The notes under the pieces are model-generated. The model worked only from the letters and a program-made list of their open reading frames with translations, was not told the DNA's origin and ran no database searches. A stretch of DNA of 64,000 bases, taken from contig CM037598.1 of NCBI GenBank assembly GCA_021018995.1, positions 64,684,671 through 64,748,670 on the forward strand, read 5' to 3'. The position numbers were made by a program, and so were the translations under genes. This DNA comes from Chloranthus sessilifolius (lineage: Eukaryota > Streptophyta > Magnoliopsida > Chloranthales > Chloranthaceae). Below are positions 33,859-45,240 of this stretch, piece after piece. The first letter of the stretch is position 1; the number at the start of each line of letters is the position of its first letter.

Positions 33859-34608
33859 GGACGGTTTCTGTTGGTTTTTGTTTTGGACTTTGGGATTTTA
33901 GGAGGGTGTTGTACCTTCTTTATTGCATCTTTCTTGATGTTGTGCTTATGCTATGGTGTACCATAGGTTGTACGAGTAAGTGCAAGCATGAGAAACGTAG
34001 TGGATCTTAATGCTTGAGAAATTATACGCGTGAGGTAGGGAACACCTTGAATATGCACTTTAATTGCAAGAGCATGTATGTAATAATATATAATTGAATA
34101 AATGTGGAACTTAAGTGTGCATGTGTGAACACTAAGTAAGAGAATTGAGATATAAATGAGTAAGTGACGTCCCCTGTGGATGTGAATGTGATAATGAGCA
34201 TCTGTGTGATGTGTTGAGACAGCACATCCCAGGGATATATGTGAACATGTAAGCAAAGTGAATGAGATTGATAAGGCCTAATCTACTATACTTAGCATAA
34301 TCACACAGTGAATAACTATATCCAGTGCACTTGATATTTAAAGTTTGGAGAACACCCCACCGACGTGACGGGAAACCCACGACTAACTCGATAGGATATC
34401 CGTGATCGGTACGGCAGCCAATCCATACACCAGTTGTATATCCCAGGGATGTATGTCTGTACTTATGAGACTTAAACCCCGTCGCCTATGAGAAAGGGAC
34501 CTGGGTAGTATTAAATGAATGGAAAAGGATAGAAAATGGTCTGATTAGATGACGACGGAGGGTATTCCATCGGGCGCCCGATGCTATAGTAAGTTGGGGA
34601 ATATTTAA

Positions 34609-34613
34609 GTTAT
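34609..34613. other. Target site duplication of Tat-1, left copy
   Basis: GTTAT, identical to 51097-51101. Confidence 0.92.
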
Positions 34614-35000
34614 TGTAGACACCCAAATTTGGCCCAAGGCCCGATCGAAACACCTTTCGAGAGAGGTACAATTTTGAGCTTTTGATAGCATGTATGGAAC
34701 CCTTAGGAGTCACTCCAAACCCTTAGGAGTTACCCTAGATCCTTCAGGAACTTACCCCGAACCTTTGGAAACCAATCCCGACCCTTAGAACCCATTCCGA
34801 ACCCTAAACCTAACCTTTTCGGGTAATGGATGAAGAGTGGTGCACTAAGACTGGCTGAAGTCTTCTAATAATATCAAATCATATACCATTGGAAATAGGA
34901 CTTCTCCATCTTTCCAACGAGCTAAAAATTACCTCCATCGGAGTTGTACAACAAAAGTTATGGCCATTTGAAAATTGGGCTTTTTTTGGAGGGATTTTTG

Positions 35001-35213
35001 CCTAGCGCAACTAATAATTGCGCCAGGCCATTTTCCCTCAGGATTTGCCTGGCGCAACTAATAGTTGTGCCAGGTATTTTTCCTCCAGAAATGACCTGGT
35101 GCAACTAATATTTGCGCTAAGCATAAATGGGTCCCCCAACCCCTCGCGAGGCTAACTTCCAGGCTACTGTTTTACTGTGCATTTGCCTGGCACAACTAAT
35201 AGTTGCGCCAGGC
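35001..35213. promoter_or_regulatory. GCGCAACTA dyad array, Tat-1 5' LTR
   Basis: Four copies. The consensus arms TGGCGCAACTA and TAGTTGCGCCA flank a single A (11-base perfect arms). The array ends about 278 bp upstream of the TATA box, the same distance as in the 3' LTR. Confidence 0.85.
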
Positions 35214-35490
35214 ATATGAACAGTGACTGTGGGTTTTTGCCTCGAAATTCATGATTGGGGTTTGACTTGTTGACCACTTCAGTCCTTGGAGTGTGTTTTG
35301 ATAACTTTGTTGCACCCTTTTAATGCCTATTTGCAACCCTTAAGTGATTTGAAACACTAACCTATCATCCACCATTAAAACCACCTTCACACCTTTCCAA
35401 ATCCTTAAAATCCTAGGAAACCTTAGATGGCCCATTACCTAATTCTTAAACTTGTTTAGCCTCTAAGTAGCCTCCTAATCCACCCTTTTC

Positions 35491-35500
35491 CTATAAATAG
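35491..35500 (+). promoter_or_regulatory. TATA box of the Tat-1 5' LTR
   Basis: CTATAAATAG followed by AGCCCCCCTCCCC. Conserved at 50368-50377. Confidence 0.85.
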
Positions 35501-36226
35501 AGCCCCCCTCCCCTTGGTTTAAGGGTTGAGAAAATTGCTTAAGAGAGAAAGAGCTCAAAGTGAGAAATTCTTCCTCCCTTTTGTGCACTATTTTCATCCA
35601 AATTCAAGAATTCCAAAACCTCATTTCAAGCTTGTTCTTGCATCCAAAACCTTTAGCCTAGGTGTGTGTGATCCCCTAGCCTCCATCTCCTACCTCTTAA
35701 CTTTAAGTCCTATGTGGTTAGAACCTATTTCTCTACCATTCAAGCCTTCGAAAGCTCATCAAAGCAAGCCACGCAAGGCTCCTCTATGGTGCTACAAGGG
35801 CCCGAGGGCTCCGGCTCTCCCCTTTCTTCTCCTATCTCTTTCTAGCTCCCTCCATCCTCTCATTTGTGCCGTTACGCCGCCGATTTTTAGGTAGGAACGG
35901 AGGGGCACAAATAGGATTCCAAGCCCATTTGGGCAAGAGGAAGCTATTTTCTTTGCTTTTATATCATTTTATTTTTGGTCATTAGTAGAGACCGCATTAA
36001 GCGGGTTGGTCGGGTGCCTAACACCTTCCCGATCGATAACCGAAGCCCCTACCCAAGAGCCTTTGGTGTAGACCGGATTTAGAGTCATATTTTTTAGCAC
36101 TTCGGTGCTCATAAAAATGAACTAGGTATCCCGAGACACCGAAAGCTCCGGGTGGGGCGACCCTATATTTTTATTAGAGAGCACATCGTCGCGATGGGAT
36201 CGTCTCGATTCCCATGGTTGCACAGA

Positions 36227-36244
36227 TGGCGACTCTGCTGGGGA
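36227..36244 (+). other. Tat-1 primer-binding site
   Basis: TGGCGACTCTGCTGGGGA, two bases after the LTR end. By analogy with Ogre/Tat elements the primer is probably tRNA-Arg. The isotype is from memory. Confidence 0.85.
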
Positions 36245-36381
36245 GTAGCTAGTAGAGCTTCCCCTTGAAATTGGCCCATTTATTTTTATTTTTCTAACCC
36301 TTTTATTGCTGTTTTTTTTAGTGTATTTTGCTGTTTTTTTACTCACCCCTCCGATTAAGTCGTTTTACTTACCCCTACTTT

Positions 36382-36570
36382 TACGTCATTTACATGCCTT
36401 AGCCGATTGGCGGGCCTACATGCGCATTGTCTTTTAAAATTCCTTACTTTTCCGTCATTTTAGTGCCTTAGCCGATTGACGGGCCTACTTGTGCATTGTC
36501 TTTTAATTTTCTTTAAATTTCCGTCATTTAAAGTGCCTTAGCCGATTGGCGGGCCTCCTTGTGCACTCAT
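36382..36570. repeat. Threefold repeat of about 70 bp in the Tat-1 leader
   Basis: Each unit contains CGTCATTT and the block TGCCTTAGCCGATTGGCGGG, starting near 36383, 36452 and 36521. Confidence 0.8.
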
Positions 36571-37065
36571 ATTCCATCAGTGGACGCCGGCCCGTAGTGG
36601 CGGCATGGGATAATCACCCCCGGTCTTTGAACTAAAGAAAACTTCCAAAAAAAGAAAAGCTTTGAAAAAAAAATTAAAATTGAACCAAGTTAGGGAGCTT
36701 AATTAATTTGTTTTGCGGGGTAAATTTTTCAAAGGGGTTGGGTTAGGCACACATACAAACACCGGGGTCTTAGTATGGCAGCAGCCCCTAGTGGTGATGA
36801 TCCAGAAAAGTCCCAGCCCACCTAGTATCTGAGAAAGTGCTTGCGCTGGAGGTATATCGGGTGGGTTCCCATTCCGAAGCTTAAAACCCTTGGGGAGCGC
36901 GCTAACGAGTTATACCGAACTCAAACCATTTAGGTGCAGTGAGGAGAGAATCGATCATCAAGAAAACTGCTAAGTTCCCGACAGCCTAGCTTCCACAAAA
37001 GCCAAAAAAGAAACTCATTTCGGGTGTTGGTAGCTGCTGTCAAACAACCTGGAAGTTGTGTTTTT

Positions 37066-37219
37066 GGCTGGCGCATGTATTAGTTGCGCCAGCACAAAAA
37101 TCTGGCATTTATAACTAGCGCCAGCTTTAAATCCCAAAATTTAACCTTGGCGCAACTAATAGTTGCGCCAGTGTAAAATCTGTCCCCTGCAACCTTGGCG
37201 CAAGTATTAGTTGCGCCAG
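37066..37219. promoter_or_regulatory. Internal GCGCAACTA dyads in the Tat-1 leader
   Basis: Four dyads (about 37066-37092, 37102-37124, 37146-37171 and 37193-37219). The third is essentially identical to the LTR consensus, and the others vary in the spacer. Confidence 0.75.
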
Positions 37220-37708
37220 GTCTGGTTGACAGCCCTCCAGTCCGAATCTGTGGCCTTTCCACCTCCCGAATTGCCCGATCAGTGTGCTTAGTGCCTTGTT
37301 TAGGCCCCGCCATCTCCAACACCCAATACGCCCCCGCCGGTCAAGAGAAGGCAACTTCTTTTTAGCTCATTTCGAGGGATCGGGTCGTTTGCCTCGATTT
37401 TTGTGCCTTCAATAGATAGAAGGTTCTCATTCGATTCTTCCGAAGTGCATCGAAACCGTCGCCGCGGGTCTTGAATTAAGGTATGAAGGCCACCCGAAAA
37501 GGGAATTCCAAGGCCTCGGAACCTCTGTTTTTTAAAAAATCTTCATAAAATTAAAAAAATAATAAATAATTTAAATCTAAAAAAGAAATAGATAGTTTGT
37601 GGTGCCGGCACAACGGCATCATCTTGTCCTCCGTGGTCCCGTAGGGGAAGAAGGAGGAGGATTTTTGGGCCTTATCCAAGGCACCCTTACCCGACCCGCT
37701 CCCGTAGA

Positions 37709-38395
37709 ATGTCGTGGGTAGTGGACCCGGTTTACTCCGATCCCGACTCATCCCCACCGCATTCTCCAACCCACTCCCATTCGGGAGAAGTCTTTTCCAC
37801 CATTCCCCTCACCCAACCCTCTTTTACCGTTACCGGCCCATTTGGCGCCCCCATATTCCCAACCACTACCCCCCAAAATATCCAAAGTCCAACCCCCCAT
37901 TCTCCATCCTTTGCCCAAACCATGCCCATGCAAAACCCTAACCCATTTTCCCAATCCACATCCATGCCCCAATTCCCATCATCCCCCTATAGACCCAATC
38001 CACCCACATTCACATACACTACCTCCACCCTATCCAACCCCCCATAAGATCCCTCATCCACCTGGGTCATGCCCAATTATACCGGGGCCATGCCCAATTT
38101 TCCACATTCTTCCTCATCATGCCCCACATCATCCCAAAATACATCCCCTCATCCACCCCCACCTACCATGGCCATGCCCAAAAATTACCGGGGTCATGCC
38201 CAAATTTTCCACCACCTCCATCCCCTCTATACCCCATCCACCATCCACATCCCATCCTCCTTCCATGGCCATGATGGAGGAGATGTTCCAAGCATATTCC
38301 TCATGGAGGGCTTCCCAAAATATCTCTCCTCCACACTCCACATCCATGAATCCATCCCACACCTTGGCAAACCTTCATGCTTCACTCCCCCATGA
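37709..38395 (+). pseudogene. gag: Tat-1 gag, Pro-rich N-terminus
   Basis: Begins MSWVVDPVYSDPDSS at 37709, the first ATG after the leader in the frame of the gag core (38783-39943). It is rich in Pro, Ser, Thr, His and Gln. The frame meets TAA at 38045 and TGA at 38393. The composition suggests a disordered region. The C-rich, G-poor coding strand produces several long antisense frames that are shadows. Confidence 0.6.
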
Positions 38396-39010
38396 CCCCC
38401 ATCAACCTCCCATAATCCACACCATCCAAACGCCCATCACCCACATACCCTAAGGCCCATTGGCCCAAACCCCCTTTTCCCACACATCCCAGGGCCCCAT
38501 GGCCCAATACCCCTCCATCCATGATCTCCAGGGCCCTATGGCCCAATACCCCACTACCCATCATCCCCAAGGCCCATTGGCCCAAACCCCCATTACCCAT
38601 ATCTCCCAAGGCCCATTGGGCCAAACCCATCAAAACCAAACCCACCAATGGCCCATGGCCTAAACCCATCAAGGGCCCATGGACCAGACCCCCCCCCCCC
38701 ACAAGGCCCATTGGGCCAGACCCACCAAGGGCCCATGACCCAGACCCAACAAGGCCCATTGGGTTAGACCCATCAAGGGACCATGGCCCAAACCCACCAA
38801 GGTCCATTGGGCCAGACCCATCAAGGACCCACGACCCATACCCCTCAAGGCCCATTGGGCCAGACCCATCAAGGGCCTATGGCCCTGACCTACCATGGCC
38901 CAGTGGCCCAAACCTACCCAAGCCCATTGGTCCAAACCTATCCAGGCCCATTGGCCCAAACCTACCCATGGCCCCTAGCCCAAACCTACCAAGGGTTCAT
39001 GGCCCAAACC
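38396..39010 (+). repeat. Coding minisatellite in Tat-1 gag, 24-bp unit
   Basis: Tandem units such as GGCCCATTGGGCCAGACCCA that encode GPLGQTHQ-like octapeptides in the gag frame. A run of about 13 C near 38688-38700 and other length changes move the frame, so the open part after 38783 and the part 38460-38663 lie in different frames. Confidence 0.8.
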
Positions 39011-39943
39011 CAAACCCCACACCCATACCCTCCACAATACCCCCAAAATTTCACCCACCCCCAATCTTCACAACTGGATCAAACCCATGCCATACCTCAG
39101 ACCCAATTTTCCCATGGCCCCACACCCCAAGGCAGGCTCCAGACCTTCCCTCATGTCCAATGGCCCCATCAGGCCCCACCCCTAAACCAAACTACCACTC
39201 ATCCCATCACCCCACAACACTTCCCTTACATCCAAGGGGCTCACCCAACCCACATCCAATCCAATCCCATCCAGTCCATGCAACAACAGGTTGAGAATCT
39301 CGTCCTCACTGCACCCTACATAGATCAGCAGTATGAGGAGGACGAGATCAGAAACAGTGATGCCTACGTCGGGGCAGTGACCACTGTTAATCCTCCACTT
39401 ATAGTTACCCCACCCTTGATAGCGCAGAGTGAGTCTCGGCCGACTGTTGAAAAAGTGGCCCCCATGTCCAAAGAATCAGAACAGTTAAGGGAGCAGCTAG
39501 ACAAGATCCAAAAACAGTTGCTGAAGATGGGTGGTGCTGAAATCCACGCCACAGACTTCACAGACTTATGCCTGTTCGCTGAGGTCCCCCTGCCCCCCAA
39601 ATTTAAAATGCCAGTATTCGACAAGTACAATGGCACGGGCAACCCGATTGCGCACCTCAAGTCCTATTGTGGGGATATGTGCCAGTACGAGGGGGACGAG
39701 AGACTGCTAATAAAAGTCTTTCAGAAAAGTTTGATCGGACCGGCCCTGAGGTGGTTCACATCTCTTGAACCATCCATGATAAAGACATGGAAAGATTTGA
39801 CGCATTTGTGCCAAGAACAGTATGTCTTTAATACTGATATTGAATCGCGCAAGTCTGACTTGGCCCATTTAAAGCAGAACCAGAATGAGACCTTCAGCGA
39901 CTACTTGGGGCGTTGGAGAACCCGGACTCAAGTCGAAATATAG
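38783..39943 (+). pseudogene. gag: Tat-1 gag core
   Basis: After the repeat region come a charged coiled-coil stretch (SEQLREQLDKIQKQLLKMGG) and the gag domain proper: FKMPVFDKYNGTGNPIAHL, DERLLIKVFQKSLIGPALRW, IKTWKDLTHLCQEQYVFNTD, NETFSDYLGRWR. This is the particle-forming domain of Tat-lineage Gag. A frame change near 39930 separates it from the C-terminal part. The N-terminal extension with repeats is unusually long for Gag. Confidence 0.85.
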
Positions 39944-40650
39944 AATCTTTGGACGATGAGCAGATAGAGATGATTTCAAAGAACACTCTACTAGTGATTT
40001 CCGATTTTCTTGTATATCAACAACAATCCAGTTTTACTGATTTGGTAAGGAATGCCAACCGCTGTGAGGATGCCATCAGGGAAGGGCGATTGAGTAAGAA
40101 TGCTTCAGGGGGCCCTAGCGGGATTAGGAGGTTTACTGAGCAGAAGAATGACAGGAGGACAGGGGCAGAGGTGCAAAATGTTGTGAACACTCGGCCCAAT
40201 AATAACAATGTAGCCCCGTTCCGATTCCAAGCAGCGCAGCTAGCTCCCATCAGGACCGGGCCAATACAAAGAGCAGGGAATGGGCAGGGAATACAAATGA
40301 CCCCGGAGAGGAGAGCCCGTTATGATCGAGTCTTTACGCCTTTAGGGCAATCCCTTAGTGTACTTTTACCATTATTAATTGAAAAAGGTTTAATAACTGT
40401 TCTCCAACCACGACCTCCTCTCAATCCAATTCCATATAATTTTGACCCTAATACTCATTGCAATTTTCGGGTCCTGACGATCATTTGCTTCCCATTGAAG
40501 CACGCGATCCAGGACTTAATCGATGCTGAAAAGATCATTCCCCCTGCACCCACCCAAGCAAGCCAGCATGTGAATATCCATCAGGTGCCTTTACCACCAC
40601 ACCCTACCGGAATAGCAGGTCCCAGACCTACCATAGGGATGCTATGGTAG
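39913..40650 (+). pseudogene. gag: Tat-1 gag, C-terminal part
   Basis: Continues the gag domain in another frame (MISKNTLLVISDFL, FTDLVRNANRCEDAIREGR). It ends in a region corresponding to the Tat-type zinc-binding segment before KHAIQDLIDAEKI. There only CNF and ICFPLKH remain, and the His/Cys spacing of the usual CxxH...GHxxxxC pattern is lost. A TAG at 40648 ends the open part. Confidence 0.75.
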
Positions 40651-40710
40651 GTAGAGGAATTTGAAGAAGAATTAGAGTTTGATTCGTCAGACTTCATTTG
40701 TAATCCAAAA

Positions 40711-41589
40711 ATGTTTGTGGAGCCAAGGCAGAGAAATCTAGGAGAAGGAACTGTTGGGGTGATTGAACCCCTGAATCTGGCAGATTATTTTCCTACCCCT
40801 ACACCAACTGTTGAACCCCTAGATCTTAGGGCCTATTTCCCACCATCCACTCCCATTAACTACGTACAAATGAATGCGTATCAACCATATTCCACCACCC
40901 CCATCAACTATCCCATAAACCACCAAGCCCCCAATACAACACCCGCACCCCTCAGTTATCAAAGGCCTGTGCCCATCCCATCATCCCCAATTCAGCTACC
41001 AGTAAGCCCCATCACCCCAGTCAACTACCTGACGGCCCATCAGACCCCTCATATGCCGTCAGCACCCACCGGCTATCAATGGCCTACTTTTACCTCCTTC
41101 CCTCCGGTGCCACCACACCCAAGCCTCACAACCCCCATTTGGCCTAATCTTTCCACCCAACCCACTACCACCGAGGTGAATCAAGTATTGCCCCCACCTC
41201 CTAAGCCGACAGTACAAATACCTCAAGCGCCAGCAGCCATACCTTTCCAGCTCTCGGGACCAACCTATGATCCTCATCAGGTCCCACTGAGCTACGAACA
41301 AATAGATGTCAATGCCGGCAGCAGCAGCAGAGAAGGGGCAGTAGATTTTGTTACTAGGTCTGGGAGGATGTCAAAGCAGCCTGAAGTACCAATAGCAGCA
41401 CAAGCCCAACCCGAAGGAAAAAAAGACAGCGCGGTGAACCCCTTCGAGAAGATGAGTCGAGAACACATATTGGAGACTCAGTTGAGAAGAATGTCGGCCC
41501 ATATCACTGTATGGGATCTGCTGATGACGTCCTCACTCCATTTCCAAGCATTAATGGGGGCGTTAAAGAATGCGCATGTATCGCTCTAG
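40711..41589 (+). pseudogene. Tat-1 gag-protease linker, Pro-rich
   Basis: Same frame as the preceding part. It is 292 codons with a long Pro/Thr-rich section (PINYPINHQAPNTTPAPLSY and similar), then a charged segment EKMSREHILETQLRRMSAHITVWDLL that precedes protease in Tat elements. A TAG at 41587 separates it from the protease frame. Confidence 0.65.
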
Positions 41590-42279
41590 GTTAGCCCAGA
41601 TGAAGTTGGGCAGATAATTGGGCAAGTGATGGCTCCGAATGCCATTTCATTTTCTGATGTTGATTTGCCAGAAGAAGGGTGTAGCCATTCCAAGTCTTTG
41701 AATATAACTGTTGAATCTGAAAACATGATCATTCCCTTAGTACTAATTGATAATGGGTCAGCATTAAATATTTGCCCGCTAAGAACTGCCACCAAGATAG
41801 GGGTCGATCCTTGCATGTTAAGGCCCACTAGAACTAGCGCAAGAGAGTTTGACAATACCAGGAGGGAAATAATGGGAGAAGTTGATCTTGAGCTGTTGAT
41901 AGGACCAATGACCTTCTCCATCTTGTTTCAAGTCATGAATATCAAATCTTCATTTAACTTACTATTGGGGTGCCCGTGGCTGCACGAGGTTGGAGCCATA
42001 CCTTCCACCTTACACTAGAAACTTAAGTTTGTGTCTGGGCATAAAATTGTTACAATTATCGGGGAGGGGCACACCGAGAAAGAGAAAGCTGCCAATAGCG
42101 TCGAAAAGCCCAACATGTTAGATATACCGCACACTGCCGAGGATGTCGACCTCCATAGTTTCGAATACGAGGTGTTGGCAATACTCCCAGAGCCCATGGA
42201 GGGCATCATGTCTAAGACAAGAGGCGGTATGGTAGCGGCAGTGGCAATGCTCCAAAAGTGGGGTTATCAGAAAGGCTGA
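41590..42279 (+). pseudogene. pol: Tat-1 aspartic protease
   Basis: The active-site region reads PLVLIDNGSALNICP, matching the D-N-G-S form of Tat proteases. Downstream FNLLLGCPWLHEVGAIPS is the second conserved block. A stop after STLH (42016) interrupts it in frame, and 42031-42279 continues with IIGEGH and a linker. The protease would cleave the Gag-Pol polyprotein. This copy is broken. Confidence 0.85.
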
Positions 42280-42404
42280 GGACTTGGGCCCAGATTGCAA
42301 GGCAGAAGAGAGCCAGTTGTGGCTAAGGGACAAAAAGTAAGATTCGGACTGGGATACAAGCCCACAGAAGAAGAGGTCCGAGAGGCCAAAGAGAAAGCGA
42401 GTGC

Positions 42405-43706
42405 TTGATTGCAAGAGCTCGAGGAATCAACATAGAAGAGAAACCTCGCCCTAGGCCACACATCAGAGATTCCTTTGTCAGCGCAGGGGTCGTAAAAATC
42501 GATCAGAATGGAGCAACCCATTTGACCCCACACAAACTCAAAGCCCCAGTTCATCAGACCAATCCCCAGATCTCCCTTCCCAGCTTGGAGATAGATTTGG
42601 CCGCATTGTCCCTTTTCGAGGAACGACGGTCGGTACCTGAACAAGCTCCCCCTGTGGTGAATCACCACAAAACCGTGTTAACATTTGAGGATATCATCTT
42701 AGATGAAATGGGGGTTAACATGATGGAGGCTGACTCCAATGAGCCATATCAGCCAGCACCCTCCATCCCAACAGGTAAGGAAGCGGCCCCTCAGGTACGC
42801 AATTGGGCATCTTTGCCCCAAACCCTGGAAGCAAGAAGTGGCCTAAAGTTTGGCGCCTGTTTAAAAAAAAAAAAACAATCTATAAAAAGTGAGATAAGCC
42901 CTTGGCAGGCAATACCTTGTGTATATAGCAACCCGCCTTGCCAAGGGTCTGTCTCCGAAGAACGCAAAAATCTTAAAAACATGGAAAAAATACAAAAACT
43001 CAAAAACATGAAAAAAACAAAAAATCCCAAAAATATTGAAAAAATCCAAAGTCCAAAAATATTGTTATTTAAAATTCCAGAAAATGCCCCACAAAAGGAT
43101 GCCTTAATCAAAATACCCGTCCCACATAAAATCAACCCCTTCCCTGTAGAAATACAAGAAGAGGTAGGCGTTATGAGTCTGGATGAGGATAGCCCCCTGG
43201 AGGAGCTCCCCAATGAGCTCCTTGACCGATTTGCCAACTTTGAGCATGGCCCTACCCCCATTGTCGAGGAGACCAAGGATGTCAACCTAGGAACTGAGGA
43301 GGTTCCCAGGATAACCAAAATCGGAACGTCACTATCTCCTGAGGAAAGAAAAAGCATGATTGACTTCCTTCGGTCATACCAAGACGTTTTTTCCTGGTCG
43401 TACGAGGACATGCCTGGTCTGGATACTGATTTGGTCGAGCATGAGTTGCCCCTCTACCCTGATATGAAGCCAGTCAAGCAGAAGCTGAGACGTCTCCGAC
43501 CCGAATGGATGTTGAAAGTCAAAGACGAGGTCATCAAACAGTATGACGCGGGGTTTCTCATGGTATCCAAGTACCCGCAGTGGCTAGCCAATATTGTACC
43601 TGTGCCAAAGAAGGATGAAAAGGTCCGCATGTGCATCGATTTCCGCAATTTGAACAGAGCGAGCCCAAAGGATGATTTCTACTACCACACATTGACATCT
43701 TGGTAG
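42405..43706 (+). pseudogene. pol: Tat-1 protease-RT linker and RT N-terminus
   Basis: Opens in a new frame. The long linker includes a Lys/Asn-rich insert (about 42964-43066, KNLKNMEKIQKLKNMKK). RT begins around LSPEERKSMIDFLRSYQDVFSWSYEDMPGLD, followed by HELPLYPDMKPVKQKLRRL, YPQWLANIVPVPKKDEKVRMC and IDFRNLNRASPKDDF. The frame breaks near 43690, between the fingers and the palm. Confidence 0.85.
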
Positions 43707-43978
43707 ACAACACAACTAAGCATGGGATGCTTTCTTTTATGGATGGATTCTCAGGATATAATCAGATAAAGATGGCAGAGGTTGATCGCGAGAAGACAAC
43801 ATTCATTACCCCTTGGGGAACCTTTTGCTATCGAGTCATGCCATTCGAGCTGAAGAATGTCGGTGCGACGTACCAGAGAGCTATGACTACACTATTTCAT
43901 GACATGATGCATCGAGAGATTGAAGTATATGTCGATGACATGATAGCCAAATCACTGGAGCGAACAACCATCTGGTAA
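43700..43978 (+). pseudogene. pol: Tat-1 RT palm with YVDD box
   Basis: Contains FMDGFSGYNQIKMA, FCYRVMPFELKNVGATYQRAM and VYVDDMIAKS, the catalytic Asp pair of reverse transcriptase. The stop at 43976 and a frame change follow. Confidence 0.88.
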
Positions 43979-44001
43979 ACCTCCAAAAACTATTTGAAAG
44001 G

Positions 44002-44331
44002 TTGAGGAAGTATCGACTACGACTGAATCCACAGAAGTGCACGTTCGGGGCTATGTCAGGGAAACTATTAGGATTCATCGTTAGCAGGAGGAGGATCGAG
44101 ATCGACCCAATCAAAGTCAAAGCCATCACTGAAATGCCACCGCTGTCTACCGAGAAAGAGGTTAGAGGATTTTTGGGCAGAATATAATATATCAGTCGGT
44201 TCATTGCACAGCTAACTCCAATCTGCACGCCGATCTTCAAGCTGCTAAGGAAGAATTCTCTCGTTGAATGGAATGATGATTGTCAGGCAGCGTTTGATAA
44301 AATCAAAAGCTACCTCCTGAATCCACCTGCT
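44002..44331 (+). pseudogene. pol: Tat-1 RT thumb and connection
   Basis: LRLNPQKCTFGAMSGKLLGFIVS and the PLSTEKEVRGFLGR block. A TAA at 44185 precedes YISRFIAQLTPICTPIFKLL in the same frame, which continues without further break into the RNase H. Confidence 0.82.
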
Positions 44332-44820
44332 TTGGTACCACCTGAGCCAGGGAGACCACTCTTGATGTATCTCTCTACAACGGAAGTTTCGATGGGATGT
44401 GTCTTGGGGCAGTACGATGAAACAGGAAGAAGAGAGCAGGCCATTTACTATCTGAGCAAGAAATTCACCGATTACGAGATGCGCTATTCTCACCTGGAGA
44501 AAGCATGCCTAGCCCTTGTATGGGCTACCCAGAGGCTCCGCCACTACTTACTGTCTCAAGCCATTCTACTTTTAGCCCGAATGGATCCGTTAAAATACTT
44601 GTTCAAAAAACTGGCTCTCACTGGACAAACTGCACGATGGCAACTTTTATTATCTGAATTCGACATCACGTACGTCACTCAGAAATCGATCAAGGGGCAG
44701 GCGCTTGCTGATCATCTTGCTGATAATCCTTTACCTGACTATGAGCCATTAAGGACTGAGTTCCCAGATGAAGATATCTTGTTCATGACGGAGGACGATA
44801 CAGAAGAAGCAGAGGAATCA
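44332..44820 (+). pseudogene. pol: Tat-1 RNase H (first)
   Basis: The region has GCVLGQYDETGRREQAIYYL, YSHLEKACLALVWA, MDPLKYLF and the end block IKGQALADHLADNPL. By comparison with the family from memory, the first catalytic Asp (normally in a LDNSMGC context) reads TEVSMGC, so Glu replaces Asp. The domain degrades the RNA strand during reverse transcription. Confidence 0.8.
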
Positions 44821-45240
44821 TGGGTAATGCACTTTGACGGGGCAGCAAATGTCAAGGGCCAAGGAGTTAGCACCATCCTGATTTCACCAAAAGGATCCCA
44901 TGTACCGATCTCTATCAAGCTCAACTTCCCTTGCACTAACAACATGGCTGAGTACGAAGCTTGCACCGCTGGTCTGCAGGCGGCTCTCAATCTGAATGTA
45001 ACTCACCTTCAAGTATTTGGTGATTCACAGTTAATCATATGTCAGACGAATGGTGATTGGAAGACGAAAGATGAGAAGCTGATCCCCTATCATGAACACC
45101 TCGAGGATCTGATAGCTTGCTTCCAAGATGTGACTTTCTCATATGTCCCCCGGATAAGGAATCGCTTTGCCGACGCATTAGCCACTCTGGCGTCAATGAT
45201 TGAAATCCCCTATGGTGTTGAGATAAAGCCGATCGTGATC
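44821..45240 (+). pseudogene. pol: Tat-1 second RNase H (archaeal type)
   Basis: WVMHFDGAANVKGQG, NNMAEYEACTAGL, HLQVFGDSQLIICQ and NRFADALATLAS supply the D, E, D and D of an RNase H active site. The block lies between the first RNase H and integrase. This extra domain is diagnostic for Tat-lineage elements. It shares the open frame 44332-45489. Confidence 0.88.

Larger units (their letters stand above)
34614..36224 (+). repeat. Tat-1 5' LTR
   Basis: 1611 bp, from TGTAGACACCC to GGTTGCACA. Contents in order: U3 with four dyads (35001-35213), TATA box (35491-35500), and an R/U5 part. An ORF-like stretch at 35526-35894 is kept in both LTRs (50403-50768), but it lies in U5 and has no recognisable domain, so I do not call it a gene. 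Confidence 0.93.
36245..37708 (+). other. Tat-1 leader
   Basis: Untranslated region before gag. It holds a threefold repeat (36382-36570) and dyads matching the LTR array (37066-37219). No coding sequence is supported. Confidence 0.7.

Noticed and set aside
35526..35894. 122-codon frame in the Tat-1 5' LTR, also at 50403-50768
   Set aside because: Its presence in both LTRs follows from LTR identity. It has no domain, and it lies just downstream of the TATA box where R/U5 is expected.
37732..38959. Several long minus-strand frames opposite Tat-1 gag
   Set aside because: They are Gly/Trp/Met-rich shadows of the C-rich coding minisatellite and have no domain. The gag frame on the plus strand explains the region.
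37709..39300. Host extensin or other Pro-rich cell-wall protein
   Set aside because: No signal peptide. The frame leads directly into a Tat-type gag domain and lies between the PBS and pol.
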